A DNA stretch of 7,821 nt from Verrucomicrobiales bacterium (GTDB taxonomy: Bacteria > Verrucomicrobiota > Verrucomicrobiia > Verrucomicrobiales > DEV007): the NCBI GenBank assembly GCA_023253615.1, contig JALRFZ010000731.1, forward strand, positions 1-7,821. Direction: 5' to 3'. A program made the translations under genes and the position numbers. This document shows, piece by piece, positions 1 through 7,247 of this stretch (position 1 is its first letter; the number at the start of each line of letters is the position of its first letter). The notes beneath the pieces were generated by a model. It had not been told where the DNA came from. It saw only the letters and a program-made list of their open reading frames with translations, and did not search any database.

Positions 1-75
1 CTGCTTTCGGAGCTTCTGCTTTCGGAGCTTCTGCTTTCGGAGCTTCTGCTTTCGGAGCTTCTGCTTTCGGAGCTT
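1..75 (-). repeat. Five perfect 15-bp tandem repeats encoding EAPKA
   Basis: The plus-strand unit ctgctttcggagctt occurs five times head to tail at 1-15, 16-30, 31-45, 46-60 and 61-75 with no mismatch. It touches the left edge, so the array probably continues outside the window. Read on the minus strand it is in frame with the DUF4340 gene and encodes repeated EAPKA. A single diverged copy (PEAPKAESS) lies just upstream in the same reading frame, near 92-115. Because the unit is a multiple of three, gain or loss of copies changes tail length without breaking the frame. Identity at the DNA level, not just the protein level, suggests recent expansion by slipped-strand copying. Confidence 0.95.
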
Positions 76-1336
76 CGGGCGCCGGAGCGGACGACTCCGC
101 CTTGGGGGCTTCCGGTGCAGGAGCAGGAGCAGGCAATCCGGGGAGAGAGACGCCGGGGGCAACTTCCTGAGTGGCGCCTTCTTCCGGCTTCTTCTCTTCC
201 ATCAGCTCGGATCGCTTCTTCGTGATCGAATCCACGATGTAGCTCCGCACCTTGAAGACGTGACCTTCCAGCTTTTTCTCGGCGTCGAGTTTCTTCTGCA
301 GGGCGGCGACGCGGTCGGTGAATTCCTGATCGAGCTTCTTCTTTTCCTCGTCGCTCTCCTCGGCGCCGGGTTTGCGATCCTTGGGCAGCTCGGCCGAGAC
401 CTTCAGGGCAAGGGGCAGTTCATTGAGGTCGTTCTTCGCGCCTACCGAGATCTCATACTTGAAGTCATCGAAGGTCACGATCTTGAAGGTGGTCACATCC
501 GTCTTCTGTTGGCCCTTCTCCTCGCCGGTAAAGACATCCTCGAGCTGCGGGTTGGCAAAGGCCCCCTTCATGCTCGCGACCTTGTTCGGATCGAGTTTCT
601 CCGTCGCCGCGGCGTTGGCGAGCGTGAAATCATCCGCCTCGGCGGCGCGTTCGAGTTTCCAATCGTCGCCCTTGTTCGCGCTGACGATCTCGATGGACTT
701 GATTTTCTCGACCTTGAAGAAGTTTTTGTCGATCCACTCGGGAGCTTCGATCTTCACATCGGAGAAAGTCTCGCCGACGAGATAGACCGAGTTGCCGTCG
801 CCGCGCTTCACGTAACGGCCCGCGTCGGTCGTCGCCATGCCACCGCCGAAAGGATCGGGGCGCCCTTCGTTCCGCGCGTAGACCTTGCCGAGCCAGAGCG
901 AGGCGAGATCCTTGCCTTCTTTATCCTGGAAGGTCAGGAGGGTGGCGGCCTCCTCCGCCTTCGAGTCCGCCGCCGCTGGATCGAGCAGACCGAGGCGACC
1001 GTACTGCGTCCGACCGATCGTGATCGGCTGGACGATGTTCAGATCCCAGATTTTGCGGAGCAGTCCGACGATGGGTTCGACATTGGCCGGATAACCTTCG
1101 CGTTCCGCGACTTCCCAGCTCGCAGGACCCTTGTTGAGGGTGATCGAGCCATCCTTTTGTTTGATCACCACCTTGGCGATGTCATTGATGGGGAAGTCGT
1201 CGAAGACCTTCTTCTTGGTCGTCGAAGAGCTCACTTCCGAGACGGCTCCGCCGGATCCGGCGAAGTGAAGGATCGCGGCGATCCCGCCGAGCACGGCGAG
1301 GGCGATGACCAGACGGATCAGTGTTTTGGTTCCCAT
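1..1336 (-). CDS. DUF4340 domain-containing membrane-anchored protein (3' end beyond the window)
   Basis: Reads from an ATG at 1336 off the left edge; 445 codons are visible with no stop. Residues about 5-26 are a hydrophobic helix (LIRLVIALAVLGGIAAIL), which looks like an uncleaved signal anchor, so the bulk should lie outside the cytoplasm. The body resembles DUF4340 proteins: an early beta-rich stretch (DIAKVVIKQKDG, WEVAEREGYPANVEPIV) and the family-like segment TQYGRLGLLDP near residues 108-119. From about residue 397 the protein becomes Ala/Pro/Lys/Glu-rich, and residues 421-445 are five perfect EAPKA pentapeptides. It starts 43 bases after the GldG-like gene's stop and is the last visible gene of the ABC operon. 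DUF4340 genes are often found beside GldG-like genes, but no biochemical role is established. A role as an extracytoplasmic partner of the transporter is inference. No Shine-Dalgarno sequence is evident; the start was chosen because the anchor helix follows directly. Confidence 0.85.
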   Translation of the reverse strand, partial: MGTKTLIRLVIALAVLGGIAAILHFAGSGGAVSEVSSSTTKKKVFDDFPINDIAKVVIKQKDGSITLNKGPASWEVAEREGYPANVEPIVGLLRKIWDLNIVQPITIGRTQYGRLGLLDPAAADSKAEEAATLLTFQDKEGKDLASLWLGKVYARNEGRPDPFGGGMATTDAGRYVKRGDGNSVYLVGETFSDVKIEAPEWIDKNFFKVEKIKSIEIVSANKGDDWKLERAAEADDFTLANAAATEKLDPNKVASMKGAFANPQLEDVFTGEEKGQQKTDVTTFKIVTFDDFKYEISVGAKNDLNELPLALKVSAELPKDRKPGAEESDEEKKKLDQEFTDRVAALQKKLDAEKKLEGHVFKVRSYIVDSITKKRSELMEEKKPEEGATQEVAPGVSLPGLPAPAPAPEAPKAESSAPAPEAPKAEAPKAEAPKAEAPKAEAPKA

Positions 1337-1379
1337 GATTCGTGTTGGATGAAAGGGTTTTGGTTTCCAGAGCTGGGTT

Positions 1380-3434
1380 TCAACGTGCCGCGATGGTGCG
1401 GCGGCGGAAAATCGCGATGAGGATGCCGACGACGATCACCACGACCGGCATCAGAAGGGTGTTGCCGAATTTGTAGGTCGCGAGCTTCTGGCGGAATTCG
1501 CGGGTCACTTCCTTCTGCAATTCACGCTCCCGTTTGCGGAACTGCACCTCTTCCTGCTGCAGCTTCTTGAGCTCGGCCTGCACCTCGGGGGAAAGAAGGG
1601 CCTGGTCGATGTTCTCGGGCGTCTGCTGGATGATCTCGTTCAGCTTCGCCTCGGCTTCCTTGGCCTTGGCACTGAACTCCTGCACCTCGGCGGAGTATTT
1701 CTGCTGCGCCTCCCGATACCATTCGTTCTGCTTGGTGAAGGGACGGCTCACCCCGATGCGGCTGCGCACGTTGATGAGGTCGGGATCGCCCGACATCTGT
1801 TCGGCGGCGTTCTGCACGAGGGTCAGGTTTTCGTTCAGCATCTCGGGGATGACCATGTTCAGCCCGGGGATCTGGTTGCGGCGCACCACGTTGGCGTCGT
1901 AGATGAAGTCGGTGTCGGCGATGAGGAGGACGCGGCCCGGCGCGGTCGCTTTTTTCAGGGAGTTGTCCTCCTCTTTCTTCGCTTCCTCCTTCTTGGCTTC
2001 TTCGCCCTCTTTCTTCTCTTCTTCGGCCGGAGTTTCCTCCTCGGCGGACTTCGCGGGATTGCCTTCGGGGAAAGCGGTGGGGAACTCTCCTGACAAACGC
2101 ACCACGAAGGCGCGGCGTTTTCCATGGGCCTGGAATTTCTCGCGGATGCGGTCCGATCCGCCCTCGGCCGTTGGATCGGCGTCGAAGGATCCGACAAGCT
2201 CGTTGTTCTCCGAGGAAAGGACCAGATTGTCGACCTGGATGCCGGACGGGGCCGATACTTCGAAGGCACCGGGGGTCAGCATGTTCATCTGGTTGAGCAT
2301 GCTCGTCATCGGATCGTTCAGGCCCGGATCTTTCGGATCGGAGCCCAGTGATGCGCGGGTGAGGGTGAGGAAGGTGGGGGAGAAATTCCCGCGGCGGATG
2401 ATCTCCGATCCGAAGTCGAGATCGGCGAGGACGCGGTTCATGTCATACTTCACGCCCCAGGCCTTGAAGAGTTTGTCGAGATCGGACGAAGGTCCGGGTC
2501 CTCCCTGCGGAGGCATGCCGGGGATCTGCGGCTGGCCCTGGGCCATGGCGCGGGCATAGAAGAAATTCGGATCGACGAAGGCGATCACGTTGCCGCCCTT
2601 CAGCAGGTACTGGTCGATCGCGAACTGGCCTTCGTCGGTGATGTCGAAGGGATGCACGACGATCAGTGTCGTGGTGCCTTCGGGGATCTCCGTCGAGGTC
2701 GTCGGGATGACCTCCACCTCGTAATCCTTGCCGAGGAGTTCATAGAACATCCAGGGCTGCTGCGGCGGGGCCTGGAAATTCCCGCCGAAACCGCCTGCGA
2801 GCGGCATGCCGGACATCACGACGATCTTCTTCGTCTTGCCGCCATGCACACTGGAGATGGCGCGGGCGAGATCATACTCCAGCATCGTCTCGGGCTTCGC
2901 CGGGATGAAGGGGATCGCCTCGACCGCATCGAGACACTGGATCGCGATGCCGAAGTAGAGTTCGTTGTTCGTCTCGCCGGAGACGCCGGCCTGGAGGCCG
3001 TCGATCATCGCGGAATCCTCCGCGTCGGTGTTTGGCTCGGGGTTGAGCTTTTTCACCGTCAGCATTTTCACGTTCTTCTTCACGAACTCACCCTTTTCAT
3101 CGGTGACTTCGATCTCCTTGGTGGGGGCGTTGCGTGCGAATTCAGCGAGCAGGTCGGAGACACGGCGGGCGCGGGTGCGCTCGCTCGGGCTCATCACCTT
3201 CGAGTCGTCGGTGACGTAGTAGCGCAGCTCCACCGGCGTCTCGAGGCGCGAGAGGATGTTCGAGGTGCCCTCGGAGAGGGTGTAAACGCCGTATTCGGTG
3301 AGGTCCGCGCGGAAGCTCATCCGGTTGGCCACAAAGTTCACGAGGAGGACGATCACGAAGGTGACCGCAAGGCCGATGAGAGCGGCGGCGCGGCGGCTCA
3401 GTTTTGCGGGAGAGGATGCTTTCGATTCGCTCAT
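1380..3434 (-). CDS. GldG-like ABC transporter auxiliary protein
   Basis: A 684-residue protein when started at the ATG at 3434 (MSESKASS). The frame stays open further upstream, to 3578, but that extension overlaps the permease gene and reads as Ser/Arg-rich shadow sequence, so it was rejected. Residues 16-36 form an N-terminal membrane helix and residues 658-676 a C-terminal one, followed by RRRTIAAR. Between them lies the large soluble region typical of GldG/ABC_transp_aux proteins: YGVYTLSEGTSNILSRLETP at 48-67, then strand-like motifs KIVVMSG (203-209), TLIVVHP (256-262), GNVIAFVDP (281-289) and RVLLIADTDF (501-510). Residues 461-495 are a Lys/Glu-rich insertion and about 565-655 a predicted coiled coil broken near residues 605-616. 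It follows the permease gene after 49 bases and precedes the DUF4340 gene by 43. In Flavobacterium, GldG works with GldA and GldF; the substrate here is unknown. The GldG label refers to architecture and does not imply gliding motility. Confidence 0.88.
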   Translation of the reverse strand: MSESKASSPAKLSRRAAALIGLAVTFVIVLLVNFVANRMSFRADLTEYGVYTLSEGTSNILSRLETPVELRYYVTDDSKVMSPSERTRARRVSDLLAEFARNAPTKEIEVTDEKGEFVKKNVKMLTVKKLNPEPNTDAEDSAMIDGLQAGVSGETNNELYFGIAIQCLDAVEAIPFIPAKPETMLEYDLARAISSVHGGKTKKIVVMSGMPLAGGFGGNFQAPPQQPWMFYELLGKDYEVEVIPTTSTEIPEGTTTLIVVHPFDITDEGQFAIDQYLLKGGNVIAFVDPNFFYARAMAQGQPQIPGMPPQGGPGPSSDLDKLFKAWGVKYDMNRVLADLDFGSEIIRRGNFSPTFLTLTRASLGSDPKDPGLNDPMTSMLNQMNMLTPGAFEVSAPSGIQVDNLVLSSENNELVGSFDADPTAEGGSDRIREKFQAHGKRRAFVVRLSGEFPTAFPEGNPAKSAEEETPAEEEKKEGEEAKKEEAKKEEDNSLKKATAPGRVLLIADTDFIYDANVVRRNQIPGLNMVIPEMLNENLTLVQNAAEQMSGDPDLINVRSRIGVSRPFTKQNEWYREAQQKYSAEVQEFSAKAKEAEAKLNEIIQQTPENIDQALLSPEVQAELKKLQQEEVQFRKRERELQKEVTREFRQKLATYKFGNTLLMPVVVIVVGILIAIFRRRTIAAR
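1950..2054 (-). other. Lys/Glu-rich low-complexity insertion in the GldG-like protein
   Basis: Codes for residues 461-495 of the GldG-like protein, almost entirely Glu, Lys and Ala with repeated AKKEE. On the coding strand it is a nearly uninterrupted purine tract. It sits between two ordered-looking segments (RRAFVVRLSGEFP before it, GRVLLIADTDF after it), so it is most simply a disordered or helical surface loop. The reading frame continues across it with no stop or frameshift. Confidence 0.8.
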
Positions 3435-3483
3435 GGGAATGGATCGACAGGTTTGGGGGGGAAGGGTTTCGTTGAGGATGGCC

Positions 3484-4323
3484 TCAGGCCCGCTTGAGAC
3501 GGATCGCGACCGAGGTCGCGAAGAGGCAGAAGGCGATGAAGGAGACGAAGAAGACGATGTCGCGCAGACCGAGGACACCCTTCGCCAGTTCCGTGAAATG
3601 GGGCATCACGCCGACCATGTTCACCAGTTTCAGTACCGGCCAGGCCACGAGCCAGCCGCCTTTGAGGTTCATCAACATCTCGCTGAGATGGGGCAGCCCG
3701 CCGAGCCAGAGGATGAGGCAGATCGCCACCGAGACGAGCAGCGCGACGAGCTGGCTGCGGGTGATCGCCGAGATCACCGAGGTCACCGCGAGGAAGCAGA
3801 GCGCCACGAAATAAGTCGCCACGAAGCCCGCCATCAGCACGCCGTTGTCCGGTTCGCCGAGGAAGTTGACGGTCCAGACGATGGGGAAGGAAAGCACCAG
3901 CATCGTGAAGAGCACGACCGCCGCGGCGAGGTATTTGCCGAGGATCGCGTGCCAGGGAGCGAGTGGCATCGTCAGCATCAGCTCCAGGGTGCCGAGGCGC
4001 TGTTCCTCGGACCAGAGGCGCATGCCCACGGCAGGGGCGATGAGGATGAGATACCAGGGCAGGTATTGGAAGTAGGGGAGGAAAAGATCCGCCTCGCCGC
4101 CCTCGAGCACGCCGGTGAAGAAGAACGAGAGCGCGTTCGAGATGCCGAGGAAGACGACGAAGAGCACGTAGGCGATCGGCGAGGTGAAGTAGCTCTTCAG
4201 CTCGCGTTTGAAGATGGTGCGGACTTCGCGCGGCAGCACGTAGAAGAGCAGCGCGACAAAGATCGCGGCCACGATCGCCGTGGGAATCGCGAAGGAGACG
4301 ATGAGAGTGATGAATGCGTCCAT
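3484..4323 (-). CDS. ABC-2/GldF-type ABC transporter permease
   Basis: A 279-residue integral membrane protein, the predicted membrane partner of the upstream ATPase. The core matches GldF-type permeases: an amphipathic entry helix (VRTIFKRELKSYFTSPIAYV, 34-53) and the conserved cytoplasmic segment PAVGMRLWSEEQRLGTLELM (97-116). Near the C-terminus is HFTELAKGVLGLRD (242-255). Hydrophobic helices lie near residues 51-70, 84-102, 128-151, 161-185, 190-210 and 253-273. An additional hydrophobic helix at 5-29 precedes the usual family start; no ATG or GTG is available at residue 34 (the Val codon is GTC), so the longer protein is the natural reading. The gene begins 34 bases after the ATPase stop and ends 49 bases before the GldG-like start. 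The start lies directly after a run of seven C on the coding strand, with no Shine-Dalgarno motif. The family call is firm; the substrate is unknown. Confidence 0.9.
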   Translation of the reverse strand: MDAFITLIVSFAIPTAIVAAIFVALLFYVLPREVRTIFKRELKSYFTSPIAYVLFVVFLGISNALSFFFTGVLEGGEADLFLPYFQYLPWYLILIAPAVGMRLWSEEQRLGTLELMLTMPLAPWHAILGKYLAAAVVLFTMLVLSFPIVWTVNFLGEPDNGVLMAGFVATYFVALCFLAVTSVISAITRSQLVALLVSVAICLILWLGGLPHLSEMLMNLKGGWLVAWPVLKLVNMVGVMPHFTELAKGVLGLRDIVFFVSFIAFCLFATSVAIRLKRA

Positions 4324-4357
4324 GGGGGGGAAGAATGCTGGGGTGTTTCCGGAGCGG

Positions 4358-5308
4358 TTATTTGTCGGCGTCCTTCTTCGTCAGTTCGCGGAAGAGAAGG
4401 TCGAGCCGGCCTTCTTCCACCTTCAGTTCGTGAACGGTCAGGTTTTTTTCCTTGCACACGCCGTAGACGGCGGCACTGAGCTTGTCGGCCTTGCCCTTCG
4501 CCGGAGCGATCCGGGCGGTGATGCCGTCGTCGCCCGACTCGACCACCTCGACCTTGGAGGACTCCGACAGTTTCTCCAGCTCGGCCTTGATCCCCGATCC
4601 GGCGAGACCGGTGGCGCGGAGGAGCACGGTGCCGGCGTTCGTGGCGCGGGCCTTCAATTCCTCCGGCGTTCCATCGGCGACGACCTTGCCGCGGTCGATG
4701 ATGATGGCGCGGGTGCAGGAGGCCTCCACCTCCTCGAGGATGTGGGTCGAGAAAAGGATCGCCTTCGTCTCGCCCATGCGGCGGATGAGCTGGCGGATCT
4801 CGTGCTTCTGGTTCGGATCGAGACCATCGGTCGGCTCGTCGAGGATGAGCACTTCGGGATCGTGGATGATCGACTGGGCGAAGCAGGTGCGGTGACGGTA
4901 TCCTTTCGAGAGGGTGTCGACGCTCTGGTGGCGGACCGGTTCGAGGAAGGTCGTTTCGATCGCCTTGTCGACCGCAGCCTGGATTTCCGAGGCGGGGACG
5001 CGGCGCATCTCGGCGGCGAAGCGGAGGAAGGCCTCCACCGTCATGTCCGAATACAGCGGCGCGGCTTCGGGCAGGTAGCCGATTTTCGACTTCGCCTCGA
5101 TTTCATTCTCCTCGATGTCGGCGCCGCCGATGCGGACGCGGCCCTGGGTCGCGGGGAGATAACCGGTGACCATGCGCATGGTCGTGGATTTGCCGGCTCC
5201 GTTGGGACCGAGGAATCCGAGGACCTCGCCCTTCTTCACGGTGAAGGAGACTCCGTCTACCGCCACCTTGGAACCGAAGTGTTTATGGAGATTTTCGACT
5301 TCTATCAT
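4358..5308 (-). CDS. ABC transporter ATP-binding protein, GldA/CcmA type
   Basis: A 316-residue ATPase starting at the ATG at 5308 (MIEVENLHKHFG). A longer open frame to 5422 adds only a Pro/Arg-rich leader and was rejected. Visible motifs: Walker A GPNGAGKST (34-42), Q-loop region IGYLPE (76-81) with Glu where most ABC ATPases have Gln, signature LSKGY (133-137) in place of LSGGQ, Walker B VLILDEP (153-159), D-loop GLDPNQ (162-167) and switch His189 in FSTHILEEVEA. The LPE, LSKGY and DPNQ combination is typical of the GldA-like branch, so these are not signs of a dead enzyme. About 100 residues after the ATPase core form an accessory C-terminal domain ending LDLLFRELTKKDADK. First gene of the four-gene operon; it should pair with the permease 34 bases downstream to drive ATP-dependent transport or remodelling of an unknown substrate. 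Confidence 0.93.
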   Translation of the reverse strand: MIEVENLHKHFGSKVAVDGVSFTVKKGEVLGFLGPNGAGKSTTMRMVTGYLPATQGRVRIGGADIEENEIEAKSKIGYLPEAAPLYSDMTVEAFLRFAAEMRRVPASEIQAAVDKAIETTFLEPVRHQSVDTLSKGYRHRTCFAQSIIHDPEVLILDEPTDGLDPNQKHEIRQLIRRMGETKAILFSTHILEEVEASCTRAIIIDRGKVVADGTPEELKARATNAGTVLLRATGLAGSGIKAELEKLSESSKVEVVESGDDGITARIAPAKGKADKLSAAVYGVCKEKNLTVHELKVEEGRLDLLFRELTKKDADK

Positions 5309-5514
5309 GGATGAAACCAATGGATTCGGGTTGGAAAGCGTAGAGCCCGCGCCGATTTGTTTGGAAAAATCTCGAAAAAAATCGGGATTTTCCGGCCGGG
5401 GCCGGGGGGGAGGCGGGGGCATGCGCCTGTGCTATGTCCGCGTCCCGCCGCGATTCGCAAGGGAAAAAAGTTGCGGGATCGGGGGGCGGGCCGAAGCGTA
5501 TCGATTCTCCCACC
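5309..5514. promoter_or_regulatory. Divergent intergenic region, presumed promoters of the ABC operon and xth
   Basis: 206 bases between two divergently read starts, so both promoters are expected here. Visible structure: an AT-rich island at about 5356-5391 in otherwise GC-rich DNA; an imperfect inverted repeat ggaaaaatc (5363-5371) / gattttcc (5386-5393); a perfect GC hairpin CCGGC / GCCGG with a 4-base loop (5392-5405); a run of seven G (5404-5410); and CGCAA / TTGCG arms 10 bases apart (5456-5475). No convincing -35/-10 pair was found by eye on either strand, and no Shine-Dalgarno sequence precedes either start. The regulatory role is inferred from position alone. Confidence 0.4.
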
Positions 5515-6273
5515 ATGAAACTCATCAGTTGGAACGTGAACGGCATCCGCGCCGTGCTGAAAAAGGGCTTCCTCGACTTTCTCGGAGAGCAGCGTCCCGA
5601 CGTGCTCCTCCTCCAGGAGGTGAAGGCCAATCAGGATCAGGTCGAGCACGACTTCGCCGCGGCCGGGTGGGAGGTTTGCTGGAATGGCGCGCAAAAGAAG
5701 GGCTACTCCGGTGTCGCCACGCTTTCACGGACGCCCGCCATCTCCGTCCATCACGGCATGGGTCTGCCGGGGCATGATGACGAGGGGCGCGTTCTCACCA
5801 CCGAGTTTCGTGACTTTTTCGTCGTGAATGTCTACACGCCGAACGCGCAGGATGATCTCCGCCGTCTGCCCTACCGGATGGAGTGGGATGCCGCTTTTCT
5901 TGCCTTCGTGAAAAACCTCGAAACGCGCAAGCCCGTCATCTTCGCCGGCGACCTCAATGTCGCCCACCGCGAGATCGATCTCGCCCGTCCCAAGCAGAAT
6001 CGCAAGAACGCCGGATTCACCGACGAGGAGCGCGCCGGCTTTGATGCCATCGTCGCGGCCGGATTCGTCGACAGCTTCCGTCACTTTCATCCCGATGAAC
6101 CCGGTCATTACAGCTGGTGGAGCTATCGCGGCGGGGCGAGGGAGAAGAACGTGGGATGGCGGATCGATTACTTCTGCGTGTCCGCCGCACTCCTGCCGCG
6201 GGTGACGAAGACGGGGATCCTGCCCGGGGTGCTCGGGTCGGACCACTGTCCCGTGGTGATCGAGGTGGAGTGA
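5515..6273 (+). CDS. xth: Exodeoxyribonuclease III / AP endonuclease
   Basis: A 252-residue enzyme of base excision repair, cutting DNA at abasic sites and acting as a 3'-5' exonuclease and 3'-phosphatase in characterised relatives. The ATG at 5515 gives the family-standard start [13 protein letters not shown]; the upstream in-frame ATG at 5434 adds 27 low-complexity residues and was rejected. Catalytic landmarks are all present: Asn7, the metal-binding Glu35 in LLLQEVKA, Tyr107 in VNVYTPN, Asp146 and Asn148 in FAGDLNVAH, and the terminal SDHCP with Asp243 and catalytic His244. The segment [20 protein letters not shown] places it in the ExoA/APE1-like branch rather than closest to E. coli XthA. 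Length is normal. It is divergent from the ABC operon and convergent with the AraC-family gene, so it appears to be a single-gene unit. The protein is predicted to be cytoplasmic, with no signal peptide. Confidence 0.96.
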   Translation: MKLISWNVNGIRAVLKKGFLDFLGEQRPDVLLLQEVKANQDQVEHDFAAAGWEVCWNGAQKKGYSGVATLSRTPAISVHHGMGLPGHDDEGRVLTTEFRDFFVVNVYTPNAQDDLRRLPYRMEWDAAFLAFVKNLETRKPVIFAGDLNVAHREIDLARPKQNRKNAGFTDEERAGFDAIVAAGFVDSFRHFHPDEPGHYSWWSYRGGAREKNVGWRIDYFCVSAALLPRVTKTGILPGVLGSDHCPVVIEVE

Positions 6274-6304
6274 CGGTGCGGAGATCGCCGGATCGTCGTG
6301 CTCC

Positions 6305-7228
6305 TCACTCCCCTTCGCCCTCCGTCACCTTCTCCGCCGGCACCCCGAACTTCTCGCGATAGACCGCGGGCGGAATGTCGAAGACGGCTTCGAATTGCTT
6401 CGTGAATTCGCCGGTGGTGGCCCAGCCGAGGGCTTTGGAGATGCGGCGGGGTTCTTCTCGCGTGGTGAGGAGATGCGAGGCGGCGTGGAAGACGCGGCGG
6501 CGCTGGGCGTAGTCGACCATCGTCATGCCCGTGAGTTCTCCGAAGGCCTGCTCGATGGCGCGCTTCTCGAAACCGCCGCGCGACATCGCGGTCGGGTCGA
6601 AAGGCTCGGCGCGGTGGATGCAATCCTCGATCTCATCGAGAGCGTGGGCAGCCTCCGGCAGGATCTCGATCTCGGAGACCCCGCGCCAGAAACGACGGTA
6701 TTCATCGGCCAGCAGCATCATCAATTTCAACACGGAGACGCGGGTGATGGGTTCGAGGTGGCGCTTGTCGCGGAGGAGACCGCGCAGGTATTCGAGTTCG
6801 CTGCGCACGCGCGAGGCACCGTCGCCGCGGGTCGTGAAGACGTGGAGATTCTCATCCCGCGGATGCCGGAACCACGACTGGTCGAAAAAGAGCGAGAGCA
6901 CGTCCGGAGACCGCATGATGATCTCGTATTCCTTCGCGAGCCATTCAGGGAGAAAGCGCACCCGGGTGATGACGACCTCGTCGGGCTGCTTCACGGTGTG
7001 GCGGTGGCCGGGATTCACCATCATCGCCACCCCCTCGCGTACCGCCTGGGTGCCCGCCTCGGTCTCGTGGAGGAAATTGCCTTCCTGCACGAAGAAGATC
7101 TCGGGGAAATTCGTGGCGGGGAATTCGTAATCGTCGATCAATTGGAATTGCGTGAGCCGCACCGGCCAGCGGCCGGAGTTTTCGATGCGGTTTTCCGCGA
7201 TGCCGGATTTCTTGAAAAAGAGGGCCAT
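6305..7228 (-). CDS. AraC-family transcriptional regulator
   Basis: A 307-residue predicted DNA-binding regulator, starting at the ATG at 7228 (MALFFKKSG). The frame is open further upstream to 7426, but that extension overlaps truA and is Arg/Ser-rich shadow sequence. Residues about 25-95 look like a cupin-type sensing domain (FPEIFFVQEGNFLHE, then VNPGHRHTVK). Residues about 205-295 form the paired helix-turn-helix domain: a somewhat divergent first half (GFEKRAIEQAFGELTGMTMV, then YAQRRRVFHAASHLL) and a typical second half (ISKALGWATTGEFTKQFEAVFDIPPAVYREKFG). The C-terminus ends in a short acidic tail. It begins 19 bases after the truA stop, suggesting co-transcription, and converges on xth with 31 bases between stops. 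The ligand and target genes cannot be read from sequence; no catabolic operon lies beside it in this window. Confidence 0.9.
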   Translation of the reverse strand: MALFFKKSGIAENRIENSGRWPVRLTQFQLIDDYEFPATNFPEIFFVQEGNFLHETEAGTQAVREGVAMMVNPGHRHTVKQPDEVVITRVRFLPEWLAKEYEIIMRSPDVLSLFFDQSWFRHPRDENLHVFTTRGDGASRVRSELEYLRGLLRDKRHLEPITRVSVLKLMMLLADEYRRFWRGVSEIEILPEAAHALDEIEDCIHRAEPFDPTAMSRGGFEKRAIEQAFGELTGMTMVDYAQRRRVFHAASHLLTTREEPRRISKALGWATTGEFTKQFEAVFDIPPAVYREKFGVPAEKVTEGEGE

Positions 7229-7247
7229 GTCTGCAACGTGGGGCGGT

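Noticed and set aside
1..75. Possible CRISPR array from the repeated units
   Set aside because: The 15-bp units are contiguous with no spacers and are in frame with a protein gene, so this is a coding tandem repeat.
260..1420. Long plus-strand open frame opposite the DUF4340 gene
   Set aside because: It is an antisense shadow of high-GC codon usage; the translation is Leu/Arg/Asp-rich with no recognisable domain, while the minus strand gives a clear DUF4340 protein.
2652..3497. Plus-strand open frame of 281 codons opposite the GldG-like gene
   Set aside because: His/Asp/Arg-rich shadow translation with no family motif; the opposite strand carries the supported gene.
3298..4479. Plus-strand open frame of 393 codons opposite the permease
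   Set aside because: Very charged Glu/His/Arg-rich sequence typical of the antisense of a hydrophobic membrane protein; it also spans gene boundaries of the real operon.
4889..5083. Loss of ATPase function suggested by Glu in the Q-loop and LSKGY in place of LSGGQ
   Set aside because: Both changes are usual in the GldA-like branch, and Walker A, Walker B and the switch His are intact.
4280..5314. Plus-strand open frame of 344 codons opposite the ATPase
   Set aside because: Antisense of a gene with intact Walker A, signature and Walker B motifs; no domain is visible in the shadow frame.
6274..6304. Bidirectional terminator between convergent xth and the AraC-family gene
   Set aside because: The 31-base gap holds only a weak GGAG/CTCC pairing and no T-run on either strand.
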